From contig CAVYRO010000008.1 in assembly GCA_963771005.1 (NCBI GenBank), forward strand, positions 1,054,001-1,118,000: a stretch of DNA of 64,000 nt. The letters are read 5' to 3'. Positions 10,701-18,707 of this stretch are shown in pieces. The notes under the pieces were generated by a model. The model saw nothing but the letters and a program-made list of their open reading frames with translations, was not told the origin of the DNA and did no database searches. This stretch comes from DASQZK01 sp963771005 (GTDB lineage Bacteria; Bacteroidota; Bacteroidia; Bacteroidales; GCA-2748055). Made by a program: the position numbers and the translations under genes. Within the stretch, counting starts at the first letter, position 1. Each line of letters starts with the position of its first letter.

Positions 10701-10983
10701 TGTATGAAAACTGCAGGCGGCCAGATTCGTCTGCTTTGATGGAATAGTTGCCATTTAAGTCTGTGACTACACCATCAAGAACACGGTTATTCTGATCCAG
10801 AACGGCTATGGTCGCAAAGGGGATGCCGGTGCCGTCCGATAATGATGTGATCCTTCCGGTGACAACAAAACTCCTTTGGGAAAAGGAATTCATTGGCATG
10901 CAAGCCAATGTTGCCAACAATATAAACCGGTAGTATACTTTTATTCTCTTTTTCATGTCACTTTTATTAAGAGGCACCTTCAT
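7744..10983 (-). CDS. SusC/RagA-family TonB-dependent outer-membrane transporter (1079 aa)
   Basis: The protein has a signal peptide ending NSFSQ, a carboxypeptidase-regulatory-like domain (about 40-120), a plug containing the canonical SusC signature LKDASATAIYGSRAANGVVI, and a long beta-barrel ending in VGLNITF. The ATG at 10956 (reading MKKRIKVYYR) is an equally good start and gives a shorter signal sequence; the stop of the preceding FAS1 gene is at 10994, so both starts fit. It is the energised channel of the first FAS1-SusC-SusD module and would import oligosaccharides caught by its SusD partner downstream. Its signature is orthodox, unlike that of the second SusC at 1503-4604. Confidence 0.96.
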   Translation of the reverse strand: MKVPLNKSDMKKRIKVYYRFILLATLACMPMNSFSQRSFVVTGRITSLSDGTGIPFATIAVLDQNNRVLDGVVTDLNGNYSIKADESGRLQFSYIGFITQIVDIAGRKKIDIGLKESVQELDEITITAIAKKGPVNTGYGVVEQRDITGSVSSLNVEKMAQAPINSVEQMMQGQIPGVQIITNSGDPGSGVTVRIRGSTSVSGRNEPLYIVDGVPYLSHESEAADAISNTRRSPIADLNPGDIEKIDVLKDASATAIYGSRAANGVVIITTKRGKKEKTRVNVTSSVGVRMPPRHIPLNSGNSYKILQLEAYQHAGNTLSSALPYLRDDPTAEWYEEYNNNTDWISALEQTSVTQKYDANIRGGGESTAYSFSLSYLNEPGSVIKTGYNRLSGRFNLDYRISDKLRFGNSIFYARGRLQNPSVAEYSPYAMAFTKAPNLSVYEQDSLGHNLPTYFNPQNTYVQGYGSFNPVAFANSSVSSTVDNSLVADVFAIYNIAKNLSLTSRVSMNFGDNDDFGFIPAEATGVVWGDELVNNNTYVNNSHTDFTQENILAYKNTFGEIHELSATFVTSVEVSKEDEFSNNASNTGSVYLPRINASSRWFKLTSSRGDNALLSQTGEIRYTLLDRYLFTSTIRRDGSSKFGVANRYGLFPAFSAAWRLSSENFMKDISFITDFKIRASYGSNGRQPDGNYLFLGTYSSDGKYMNYATVAADNIQLNHLSWETSVQKNIGFDLSLWNDRVTLINDWYIKSTKDLLYVQDIPGSTGFESVLQNFGDIENKGFDLGMDVYVLQGDLKWKINFNISRNINYITRLNNGVPIDGERIADAYIVKAGIGDAIGSFYGYRCLGVYPTDEDAIARDVNGNIIYDFDGEPKYMRFENNNGYTFRGGDANYEDINHDGLINELDIVKIGNSNPRFFGGITSNVSYKDFTLSVFFEYKYGNQVINLTRMRSENLYDQNNQSTATLRRWRKQGDITDIPRAIYQSGHNWEGSDRFVEDASYIRLRTASLAYNVPESISSKMHLDNMQVFLSAFNLHTWTNYTGADPEVGILGNSPLSVAVDNSRTSLPKIYTVGLNITF

Positions 10984-10993
10984 TTACATTTTA

Positions 10994-13027
10994 TTATTTT
11001 GTATCTGGCGGATACAAGATTTTGTCTACTTGTTGAATAACACCTGAAATTCCGAGTATATTGGCCGTACCAATTACCTGTGCTTCATTATTTATCGTCA
11101 TATTAGTACCATTCACTGCCACCGTGATCTCTTTACCGGTTAACATGGTTTGATAGGTGCCATTAGCTGTTCCAAAAGTGAACAGGGGTTGGTCAAAAGT
11201 TTCAACCAAATGATATTTAAGCATATCGATAAGACTATAATCGCCGGTTGGAACGAATGCTTCCATAGCCTCGTTGGTAGGTATAAAGATTGTTTGGTAT
11301 TTTCCATTCGAAGTTGTTACGCTGAACTGATCCATAAGCGAATTATCGGTCAGCGCTTTTGCAAATGAAGAATAATCAGGATTGGAAATAAGCAGGGTTT
11401 TCAGGCTTTTGTCAGGAGGAACAAGAATTTGATTCACTTCATGCACGAAGCCGTTCGCTCCCCAATCAAAAGTTTTTGAGATAGACAAAATATTGCCGGT
11501 TTCATTTCCGAAAAATTCACCGTTTAATGATTCGAGCCATAAATAATTTTCTGTTTCATAGTACCTGTTTTCAAGATCGCTCACATCGTAAGAGCCTCTG
11601 AGAATATGATATTCAAATAAAAGCTTAAGTTCCGTATTTGTAAGCGTCTTATTATTTCGCTTGAACCTGTCCTTTAATGGTTCGTAACTAATTCCCGCAG
11701 CAGCAAAAGCCTCATTAGGTACAACGAGTACGGTTCTTAGGTTCGTATTGTCAGCGAGATTACTTAAGGACTCTAGTATTCCGGCATTTTCAATCGCTTT
11801 GGCAAATAAACTGTAATCCTTATTCAGTAGAATGGGGCCGGCCACAGACTTGAACTGATCAGGCATCATGACATCATTAATGTAATATACCATGCCATTA
11901 CTTGCAAGTGCATTGGATGTGATCAGGTTGGTAACCTGGGTAAATTTAGCCGGTGTTGCAACGGTTCTTATGCCTTTTTGCAGATCCTGATCCCAAAGAG
12001 ATCCCCGGCCGATATGATTAAGAAAGAGCAAAGAAAGAGTCGCTTTTGGTATGGAATCAAAAGATCCGCCAAATCCTTCACTCATTGTTTCGAGCAAAGG
12101 GCCAAGGACATTATCCGGTGGAATAAAGACAGTAAATAAAGAATTCTCATCTGCAAGAGGTACCGTGGTCGACTGGAGGGAACCAAATCTAATATCGTAA
12201 AGTGAATCTCCATCTGCGGTTACACTTCCGGATGGTGAAAGGAGGGTAAGTTTATCCAGTACTTTTTTAAAAAATTGTGTCTGATTGCTTTTTGAAATCA
12301 CTTCATCTAATCTGTCAGGAGGTTCGATTACCTCAGTTATAGCATGAAGCGCACCATTTTCGGCATTTAGATCAACCAGTTCCGGGTTACTAACAATAGT
12401 GGATGCGTTGATGTTGACGTCATCCATATCTTTTCCGTATGCTAGTTTATAATCGTTGAGGTAATCCAAACCACTGGGGCCCGGCCGCGACAGCAATGCT
12501 TTCTCATAGACATTAATGAACTTGTTGTTTGTTAGAACAAACAGATCTCTTCCCCTCGTATCCCTAACAGTATATGTTAATGGTTTGCATCGTGTGAGAT
12601 ACCTTGTAATTTCAGGCTTATAAAGAGTTCCCCTGCTGGAAGCCTGCTCATACCAAAAATCATAAATAAAGCGAAGATCAAACAACAGGTGATAATTAAT
12701 AAGCATACTTAATTCATCAGCCGGGATCTCTTCTATTGATTTAATTCCTTTTTTTTGAAAATAAATCTGAAAGGCAGAATCAGTGGGAATAAATGCGGTA
12801 TATAAGCCGGAAGCATCAATGATCCTTGTAAGTTCAGGTACCAGCTCAATACCGTGGGCAAAAATGCTGAATTCCGGAACTTTCTTTATCTGTGCATAAA
12901 CAGGGTCTGGTGAATCTCCCGGAGGATTATAATAATCAAAGGGTTCTCCACAGCTGACAACCAGCATCAAAGCAATAAAACCTGAAACAGCGGATATTGC
13001 TTTGAGAAAACTGTGTCTTTTCTTCAT
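10994..13027 (-). CDS. Lipoprotein with about four FAS1 (fasciclin) domains (677 aa)
   Basis: The N-terminus is a lipoprotein signal with lipobox VVSC (Cys about residue 26). The rest divides into four FAS1-like repeats, roughly 45-240, 240-390, 395-540 and 545-675. Each has the pattern of a phrase such as TAFIPTDSAF, TVFIPPDNVL or TIFIPTNEAM, then a YHLL/NHIG/YHIL/YHLV segment, and a closing phrase ending in PPD or MPD. The first repeat carries a long insertion. It is the first gene of the operon, 10 bp before the SusC gene, so it is probably a surface accessory of that transporter. FAS1 binding targets in bacteria are poorly defined; I infer glycan or cell-surface contact from context only. 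Confidence 0.88.
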   Translation of the reverse strand: MKKRHSFLKAISAVSGFIALMLVVSCGEPFDYYNPPGDSPDPVYAQIKKVPEFSIFAHGIELVPELTRIIDASGLYTAFIPTDSAFQIYFQKKGIKSIEEIPADELSMLINYHLLFDLRFIYDFWYEQASSRGTLYKPEITRYLTRCKPLTYTVRDTRGRDLFVLTNNKFINVYEKALLSRPGPSGLDYLNDYKLAYGKDMDDVNINASTIVSNPELVDLNAENGALHAITEVIEPPDRLDEVISKSNQTQFFKKVLDKLTLLSPSGSVTADGDSLYDIRFGSLQSTTVPLADENSLFTVFIPPDNVLGPLLETMSEGFGGSFDSIPKATLSLLFLNHIGRGSLWDQDLQKGIRTVATPAKFTQVTNLITSNALASNGMVYYINDVMMPDQFKSVAGPILLNKDYSLFAKAIENAGILESLSNLADNTNLRTVLVVPNEAFAAAGISYEPLKDRFKRNNKTLTNTELKLLFEYHILRGSYDVSDLENRYYETENYLWLESLNGEFFGNETGNILSISKTFDWGANGFVHEVNQILVPPDKSLKTLLISNPDYSSFAKALTDNSLMDQFSVTTSNGKYQTIFIPTNEAMEAFVPTGDYSLIDMLKYHLVETFDQPLFTFGTANGTYQTMLTGKEITVAVNGTNMTINNEAQVIGTANILGISGVIQQVDKILYPPDTK

Positions 13028-13097
13028 TTTGAATATAGCTTTAGAAGGATAGTTGTATGGTAATATCGTTAAGCCTAAACTTTATTAATCAATAATA

Positions 13098-13105
13098 CAA
13101 AGTTA
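13098..13105 (-). promoter_or_regulatory. Candidate -7 promoter box for the FAS1/SusC/SusD operon
   Basis: The minus strand reads TAACTTTG here, a perfect match to the Bacteroidota -7 consensus TAnnTTTG. It would start transcription near 13091, about 65 bases before the first codon of the FAS1 gene. I see no clear TTTG -33 box at the expected spacing. Confidence 0.45.
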
Positions 13106-13166
13106 GCAATATTTTTAATTTAGCTAATTTTGAAATGTTAATTTTTGGGTTCTTAATTATTATTTA

Positions 13167-13186
13167 GATTCATTTTAAAATGAATC
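13167..13186. promoter_or_regulatory. Perfect 20-bp palindrome, candidate operator
   Basis: GATTCATTTTAAAATGAATC is fully self-complementary with no spacer. It lies about 75-95 bases upstream of the predicted transcription start of the minus-strand FAS1/SusC/SusD operon, a common place for an activator or repressor dimer. No candidate regulator for this operon is encoded in the window, so its binder is unknown. Confidence 0.4.
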
Positions 13187-13888
13187 CAATCGGGGGTATT
13201 TCCTTGAAAATAAGCAAATTCGACCTCCTCAAAATCTTCCGAAATATATAAAATAATTTATTAAACCAAACGGAGAGTATAAAAATGCATTTTTACCAGC
13301 AAACGCCGGTCCGATATTTTATGGTTTACTGTTCTCAAAAAAGTCGTTAGTAAAATGAACTTAAGGGATTGGAAACCATACCCTTTAAGGCAATAGTGGT
13401 CTGATCCTGTCATTTCCATTCCTTGTCTTTACCTTTTTTTCATTTTTTAAGCCATTCTTCATTTTTGGATAGCCTGGCCCAGCAAGATGATGAATTCGGT
13501 CCGGATTTCAAACTTTAGATTTTCATCATGTATCAAAGGGGATAGCGGTGCAATCATGGGGTAGTTTCCTGTAGAAAAGATCTTTGCACAACGAATGAGA
13601 TATGTGCATTTTTACGGGCCGGAATTGACTTAAAACCTGCTGGTCCGGAAAAATCTGAAACTTCTGATCATGCCTATTTTTTAAAATGCAGAAACTCTAA
13701 AATCATAAACTTTCCGGATTGGCGTTGGTTGAGGTTCATTTTTTCATTTGAATCAAAATCCTAACCTGCACCTTTATTTTTTGACAGACTTATAAAAAAT
13801 AATGTTACAAAGTTTTTTTTTTCAATATTTAGTTTTAGCTTGCATTAAAAATTATGTCCTCCATTTTTCAATCTAAAATTAAGTTACT

Positions 13889-14908
13889 ATGAAAAAGAAT
13901 CTACTTCTGTTACTGGCATTAATTGTTGCTCTACCACTTGGATTAAGAGCGCAATTTAACGTTGACGACAATTTGCTTCTCTACCTCAGTTTTGATGAAA
14001 CAGAACTTTCCGCAAATGATCAGGAAGTTGATGCAACAAATGTAACAGCTGTTCCAGGTCCCGGAAAATTTGGAAAAGCTGCTGTATTCGGAGATGCTAC
14101 GTACGTATCAATGACCCCGATCCCTGCTTACAATCCCCGGGATTATTCCCTTGCATTCGCTTTTTGGATCAAAACAACTGTGACTACGGGTGAAGACATT
14201 TTTGTTTATAATAACATAACTGATCCCACAGGGGTTGATAATTTGGGTCGTATCGCAGTATCTTTAAGATTTGATGACATTCTGGCAACCGATATTGGCT
14301 GGTCTGGTGGAAATATTGAAGGCGATCCGGGCCCAAATAATGTTGCTGGTCTTATTTCTGATGGCGAATGGCATCATGTGGTTACAACCTGGGCCGATAG
14401 TGGAAAAATGATGAATATCTGGATTGACAAGGTTCTTGTTGACGAACCGGGATCCGGTGGATTTCATGAAGAAGATGACGGAGACTGGGTCTATACTGAC
14501 TTTCAACTTTTATTGGGAACAGGTTGTTCAGATTATCCCGGTACGGAATTGGGCTGGGCCTCATTCTTCACAGGTTCAATAGATGAGTTCAGAATGTACC
14601 AAACTGATGAGGTTTTATCTGCTAATGATGTAGAGGCCATTTATAATTATGTGCCTACCATCTCTTCTGTAAAACCGGCTCTCAATTCTCAGTCGGTAAA
14701 AATTTATCCTAACCCGGCCACTGATTTATTAAAAATTGAATCAGCCGGAAATAATGTTTCTGTGGATATCATGAATTCGATCGGACAAAAAGTAATGAGC
14801 CGAATCAATGTAAAGCAAATTGATATCAGCTCCCTGTCAAAAGGAATTTATTTTGTTAAAGTTACCGATGGAACCTCTGTAAAAACGCAAAAGCTCCTGG
14901 TAAACTAG
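13889..14908 (+). CDS. Exported LamG-domain protein with T9SS C-terminal sorting domain (339 aa)
   Basis: A clean signal peptide (MKKNLLLLLALIVALPLGLRA) precedes a LamG/concanavalin-like jelly roll at about 25-255, with the typical opening LLLYLSFDET and the closing block GSIDEFRMYQTD. The last 70 residues are a type A T9SS sorting domain starting VKIYPNPATDLLKIE and ending GIYFVKVTDG...KLLVN. The protein should therefore be carried across the outer membrane by the T9SS and attached or released there. LamG domains bind glycans or proteins; no catalytic domain is present. It stands alone, followed by a terminator, and diverges from the FAS1/SusC/SusD operon. Confidence 0.9.
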   Translation: MKKNLLLLLALIVALPLGLRAQFNVDDNLLLYLSFDETELSANDQEVDATNVTAVPGPGKFGKAAVFGDATYVSMTPIPAYNPRDYSLAFAFWIKTTVTTGEDIFVYNNITDPTGVDNLGRIAVSLRFDDILATDIGWSGGNIEGDPGPNNVAGLISDGEWHHVVTTWADSGKMMNIWIDKVLVDEPGSGGFHEEDDGDWVYTDFQLLLGTGCSDYPGTELGWASFFTGSIDEFRMYQTDEVLSANDVEAIYNYVPTISSVKPALNSQSVKIYPNPATDLLKIESAGNNVSVDIMNSIGQKVMSRINVKQIDISSLSKGIYFVKVTDGTSVKTQKLLVN

Positions 14909-14942
14909 TAAGTGCGTGAATTTTTTGTGAATTGAAATAAGA

Positions 14943-14975
14943 AGGGGCTGTTCGAAAAGGCAGCCTCTTTTTTGT
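14943..14975 (+). terminator. Rho-independent terminator after the LamG gene
   Basis: An 8-bp stem (AGGGGCTG with CAGCCTCT, one G-T pair) and a 10-base loop are followed at once by a run of seven T. It lies 35 bases after the LamG stop codon. Confidence 0.75.
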
Positions 14976-15085
14976 TTTTCGTCATGCGATGACTTTATAA
15001 ATTAATACGCTGCAGGGCCTGTGCTGCGCAGGACGGACTGGTATCCGGCTTTTTAAAAAATCAACCCTTCATCCACACTAAACCT

Positions 15086-16099
15086 TTAAAGTTCCAGGAG
15101 AACTTTAAAGACTTTACCGGGAGCATCTGCCCAGGTTTGAATCGCTTCACCAGCCTCTTTGGGTTTGACAATACGGCTGATCAATTTATCGATAGGAAAA
15201 GTTCCGCGCTGCAAATATTGAATGACTGCCCGGAAGTCAGCCAATGCAGCATTCCGGGATCCCATGATATCGATCTCTCTCTGCACAAATAGTTTAGTCG
15301 AAAACAAAACATCATCTTTTGCATAACCTATGCAAACAACTCTTCCGGTAAAGGCAACTTCATTTACCGCTGCAAGATAAGTCTGCGGATTCCCGACAGC
15401 TTCAATTGTTACATCGGGTCCGCCATGGGTGATCTGCTGAAGTCTTTCATGCAGGTTTTCCTTCATTGAATTAATAGTAAACTGTATCCCTAAACTTTTT
15501 GCAACCAAAAGCTTTTCATCATCAATATCAACGGCTATGACTTTTGCTCCCCGCAACACCGATCGAATTAATGCCCCAATGCCGATCATCCCGCATCCCA
15601 TTACCATAACTGTATCATTGTCTGATACTCTCCCCCTCTCCACTGCATGAAATCCGACCGTCAAAGGTTCAACCATAGCAAGTGCCTTTTCAGACAACCC
15701 CCCGGCAATAAGAATTTTTTCCCAGGGAACAACCAGAAACTCACACATGGCGCCGTCTCTTTGTACTCCCAGGGTCTGGTTATACTGGCACGCATATTCT
15801 CTGCCCCTTAAACATGAAGGGCAACTGCCACAACTGGTATAGGGAACTACTGTGACATTGGTGTCTTTTTTGATAATGCCGGGAACGCCTGGTCCAGCCT
15901 TCTCCACTACTGCGGAGATTTCATGTCCCGGAACCCGGGGATAATTCACCATGGGATTTTTGCCCAGGTAAGTTGTCAGATCACTTCCGCAAAATCCGAC
16001 ATATCTTAATCTCAATAGCACTTCCCCCGGTCCGGGTTGGGGTATATCACGTTCAATCACATGCAATTCGCCGGGCTTACTAATTATTACGGCTTTCAT
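15086..16099 (-). CDS. Zinc-dependent MDR-family alcohol/polyol dehydrogenase
   Basis: I chose the ATG at 16097-16099 (MKAVIISKPG), where family members start; an upstream ATG at 16138 would add 13 residues. Catalytic-zinc ligands are seen in FCGSDLTTY (Cys) and PGHEISAVVE (His, Glu). The structural zinc site is the four-cysteine block CGSCPSCLRGREYAC, and the NAD(P)-binding turn is VMGCGMIGIG. The enzyme oxidises or reduces a secondary alcohol on a sugar or sugar acid; threonine, sorbitol and galactitol dehydrogenases are relatives. It is the last gene of a minus-strand set after a lactonase and an aldo/keto reductase, so a step in deoxysugar oxidation is likely. The exact substrate is not readable from sequence. 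Confidence 0.88.
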   Translation of the reverse strand: MKAVIISKPGELHVIERDIPQPGPGEVLLRLRYVGFCGSDLTTYLGKNPMVNYPRVPGHEISAVVEKAGPGVPGIIKKDTNVTVVPYTSCGSCPSCLRGREYACQYNQTLGVQRDGAMCEFLVVPWEKILIAGGLSEKALAMVEPLTVGFHAVERGRVSDNDTVMVMGCGMIGIGALIRSVLRGAKVIAVDIDDEKLLVAKSLGIQFTINSMKENLHERLQQITHGGPDVTIEAVGNPQTYLAAVNEVAFTGRVVCIGYAKDDVLFSTKLFVQREIDIMGSRNAALADFRAVIQYLQRGTFPIDKLISRIVKPKEAGEAIQTWADAPGKVFKVLLEL

Positions 16100-16222
16100 C
16101 TTTATATGCTTATTTAGGTTAGTACCAATTTCGTCCAATCAGAGTAAAGCAGCGGAATTTCAAATTTAAGAAAGATTATACCGGTTAAAACCTGCGCCTG
16201 GATAACTGCCATTGCGATAGGA

Positions 16223-17062
16223 TCAGTTTAGTGAATTGAGACTATAAACGGCTTGGGCATTCTTTCCCATAATTGCAGATTGTTCATCTGCGCTCAGGCT
16301 GCATATGAATTTCCGTACCATATCTGACCAGTCTTTATATTGAATCCCGGCCGTGCAAACCGGCCAGTCAGAACCAAAAATCAGGCGTTCAGGTTTAAAA
16401 GCATTCAGAACTGTATCAAGGTAAGGCTTTAATTGATTTTCAGACCATCCGGTAACGTCAGCCTCAGTAACCAAACCGGAAATCTTGCAATATACGTTTC
16501 CCCGCTTCGCTAAATCAATTATATGGGATTTCCAGGGATAAAGCTGCCCCGATGCTATCCGGGGTTTTGCAATATGATCCAGGACAAACACCTGGTTCGG
16601 ATGATTATCCACAAATTGAATAGTTCGCGGAAGCTGACGCTCATAAATCAAAATATCATATACCAGATTGAATTTTTTCAACTGGGAGATCCCCCTGTTA
16701 AAATTCTGATCAAGTATGAAATCATCATCTTTTTCATCTTGAATGACATGCCTGAGAGCCTTCAATTTTTGTTTTCCTGCATAGTTTTCCAATATCTGTT
16801 GAATACGCTTTGAGGCAACCGGGAGCCAGCCAACCACTCCCAGGATAAAAGGATATTCCGATGCCAGCTCCAGCAACCAGTCCGTTTCTTCCAGGGTTTG
16901 TCTGGCCTGGATGGAAATCGTTCCATCCATGCCGGTTTTATCCATATTCACTTTCAATTCAGGCGGCAGGAAATCTCTGCGAAGAGACCTCATGTCATCA
17001 CCGATCCAATCGTAGTCCCTGGAATTGTACCGCCAAAAATGTTGATGGGAATCTATGTTCAT
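16223..17062 (-). CDS. Amidohydrolase-2 family lactonase, probably L-fuconolactonase-like
   Basis: This TIM-barrel metal-dependent hydrolase of the COG3618 type has 279 residues, normal for the family. The N-terminus has the HxH motif (IDSHQHFW, His6 and His8), a mid-protein metal/active-site His in VFVLDHIAKP, and the conserved GSDWPV near residue 235. Family members open sugar lactones such as L-fucono- or L-rhamnono-lactone to the acids. Context supports this: an aldo/keto reductase that could make the lactone is encoded upstream and a dehydrogenase downstream, and an alpha-L-fucosidase lies in the neighbouring plus-strand cluster. L-fucose is my best guess. No fuconate dehydratase is in the window. 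Confidence 0.85.
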   Translation of the reverse strand: MNIDSHQHFWRYNSRDYDWIGDDMRSLRRDFLPPELKVNMDKTGMDGTISIQARQTLEETDWLLELASEYPFILGVVGWLPVASKRIQQILENYAGKQKLKALRHVIQDEKDDDFILDQNFNRGISQLKKFNLVYDILIYERQLPRTIQFVDNHPNQVFVLDHIAKPRIASGQLYPWKSHIIDLAKRGNVYCKISGLVTEADVTGWSENQLKPYLDTVLNAFKPERLIFGSDWPVCTAGIQYKDWSDMVRKFICSLSADEQSAIMGKNAQAVYSLNSLN

Positions 17063-17228
17063 TTCGTATTAAAATTTTGAGTCATGTCCAGCCGCTGAAA
17101 AATATTTTTCAAATAAAACCCAAAACCAGGAATTAAAGGTACGTTTACTTCAGGCAAAAGATCCTGACAAATATTGATACTTAAATACCGTAAACTCAAA
17201 AATGAAAAAGACAAAAGACCTGCTTTAC

Positions 17229-18278
17229 TTAAACAAACGGATAATCAGGATCAATCAATCCCTGTTTTTTCATCTCGGCCCAGAATCCCCCGGGCATTTC
17301 TTCCATGAAGGTTTTGACATTCTTCTCCATTGTTGCCGGTTTACTGGTATTCAGAGCCAGGGCCGCAACCGCCGGATGTGATGTGGCAAACTTTATGCAG
17401 GCTTCAGATGGATCTACTCCATATTTATGACAAATTGCGCTAAACCTGTCACGCCATGGATAAATGAATTTTCCAACCGTTGAATCCGGTTTTATCTCCT
17501 GGTAATCGAAGAATTTCCCTCCTGTTAAAAAGCCGGCATGAAAAACAGCGGAATTAATAACACCTGTTCCTTCATCGTGAAGCCGATTTAAAAAAGTCAT
17601 AAATTCCGGAGGATGTTTCATAATGGTAAAAGAATTGGCAAACATGATCCAGTCAAACTTCACATAGTCATAAAACTCACGAATGACTTTCCAGTCTTTG
17701 GATCCAATACCAACCGAAATTATTAGTCCCTTCTCCTTTAATTCGAAAAGAGCTTTATATGCATCCAGTATATCCTCAAAACGAATACTTCTGTCGTTTG
17801 GATCTTTTGCAACGGCTAAATATTCATCAGGATCATGGACTGAGACGATATCTGCCTTATAAGTACCCCCAAGTAACTCATTGCCCTGCTTCCAGCATTC
17901 AATAATGCCATTGTAACTGATTTTTTGTACTGCATCATATTTCAGGTTCTTCCATATGCCGGGTTCAAAAAGAGGTTCAGGTGTTTTAAGCGGGGACCGG
18001 TACCATCCAAGTTTATTACTAATTAAAATATCTGAGGGTTCCGTGTTTAATTCTGTCAGTATTTTTCCTATCATTTCAAGTGCCAGACCGGCGCCATATT
18101 TTCCTGCGCTATCAATCATTACAGGTTTTTCCGTATAATCAAACCAGCCCCGGACCAGCGCCTTTTTTTGTTCATAGGGTAAATCCTGGTACAAGTTTCC
18201 AAGAGAGCTTGTACCATAAACGATCCGTGGTATTTCAGGACCCGTTTTACCAAATGTGCGCTTAAGTTTTAATTTCAT
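17229..18278 (-). CDS. Aldo/keto reductase, candidate L-fucose (sugar) dehydrogenase
   Basis: This 349-residue AKR barrel has its catalytic tetrad visible: Asp and Tyr in MIDSAGKYG (about residues 56 and 61), Lys in ISNKLGWY, and His in VSVHDPDEY. A cofactor-binding region is present near the C-terminus (ALALNTSKPATMEKNV). Members of this COG0667-like group oxidise L-fucose or reduce pyridoxal and sugars. It is the first gene of the minus-strand catabolic set, with the lactonase 166 bp downstream. The fucose assignment rests on context and family, not on a diagnostic residue. Confidence 0.82.
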   Translation of the reverse strand: MKLKLKRTFGKTGPEIPRIVYGTSSLGNLYQDLPYEQKKALVRGWFDYTEKPVMIDSAGKYGAGLALEMIGKILTELNTEPSDILISNKLGWYRSPLKTPEPLFEPGIWKNLKYDAVQKISYNGIIECWKQGNELLGGTYKADIVSVHDPDEYLAVAKDPNDRSIRFEDILDAYKALFELKEKGLIISVGIGSKDWKVIREFYDYVKFDWIMFANSFTIMKHPPEFMTFLNRLHDEGTGVINSAVFHAGFLTGGKFFDYQEIKPDSTVGKFIYPWRDRFSAICHKYGVDPSEACIKFATSHPAVAALALNTSKPATMEKNVKTFMEEMPGGFWAEMKKQGLIDPDYPFV

Positions 18279-18350
18279 AATCCGGATATGTTAAACAGAT
18301 CAGTTACCCATCCTATTTCAATAATTAGTGTTTGCCAGAAAACTCGATGA

Positions 18351-18375
18351 CCCTTCGGCTCCGCTCAGGGACCGG
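18351..18375. repeat. Dispersed REP-like hairpin sequence
   Basis: The segment contains CCCTTCGGCTCCGCTCAGGG followed by ACCGG. Near-identical sequences (GGTCCCTGAGCG...GAAGGG in the other orientation) are scattered between genes in many environmental genomes. It is probably an inert dispersed repeat in the promoter region of the AKR gene. Confidence 0.5.
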
Positions 18376-18420
18376 TGACTTCATTCAAGAGGTTGAACTT
18401 TTCGGATGGTCATTTCAATG

Positions 18421-18428
18421 CAAAAGTA
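18421..18428 (-). promoter_or_regulatory. Candidate -7 box for the AKR/lactonase/dehydrogenase genes
   Basis: The minus strand reads TACTTTTG, a perfect TAnnTTTG match, about 143 bases before the AKR start codon. A TTTG lies 12 bases further upstream, closer than usual for a -33 box, so the support is partial. Confidence 0.35.
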
Positions 18429-18508
18429 TAGAACCGTCCTCAAAATTCTGCCATTTCTAGTTTCGACTTCATCTTATAACCCGGATTCAAATACAGGGCA
18501 TGATCCAA

Positions 18509-18549
18509 CTTCCAACAAACTTAATAATATTATATTAATATTTTGGAAG
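18509..18549. promoter_or_regulatory. 41-bp interrupted palindrome between divergent catabolic genes, candidate ROK operator
   Basis: Outer arms CTTCCAA (18509-18515) and TTGGAAG (18543-18549) and inner arms TTAATA (18521-18526) and TATTAA (18533-18538) are nested almost on one centre, at 18529. It lies between the AKR gene (minus) and the ROK regulator gene (plus). AT-rich palindromes in such positions are typical targets of ROK repressors (NagC/XylR/Mlc type). Confidence 0.45.
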
Positions 18550-18707
18550 CAGCGTAAGCTTTTTAGGTTTTGACGGTAAAATAACAGCGTTTAATAAGAT
18601 TTAGTGATGATAATTACAATTCGATCCGTTATTTTATTAATTTCGTGCTTTTCGTGGGTTTTTAAAAATCATAATTGTCTGTTGTTAAAAAGATTAAGTC
18701 TTAACTC

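Larger units (their letters stand above)
13028..13888. other. Long divergent intergenic region
   Basis: These 861 bases separate the minus-strand FAS1 gene from the plus-strand LamG gene. The part next to the FAS1 gene holds the -7 box and palindrome listed separately. In the remaining 700 bases I see no convincing reading frame, RNA gene or repeat. The DNA is AT-rich with many T runs. I found no exact TAnnTTTG box ahead of the LamG gene. Confidence 0.6.
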
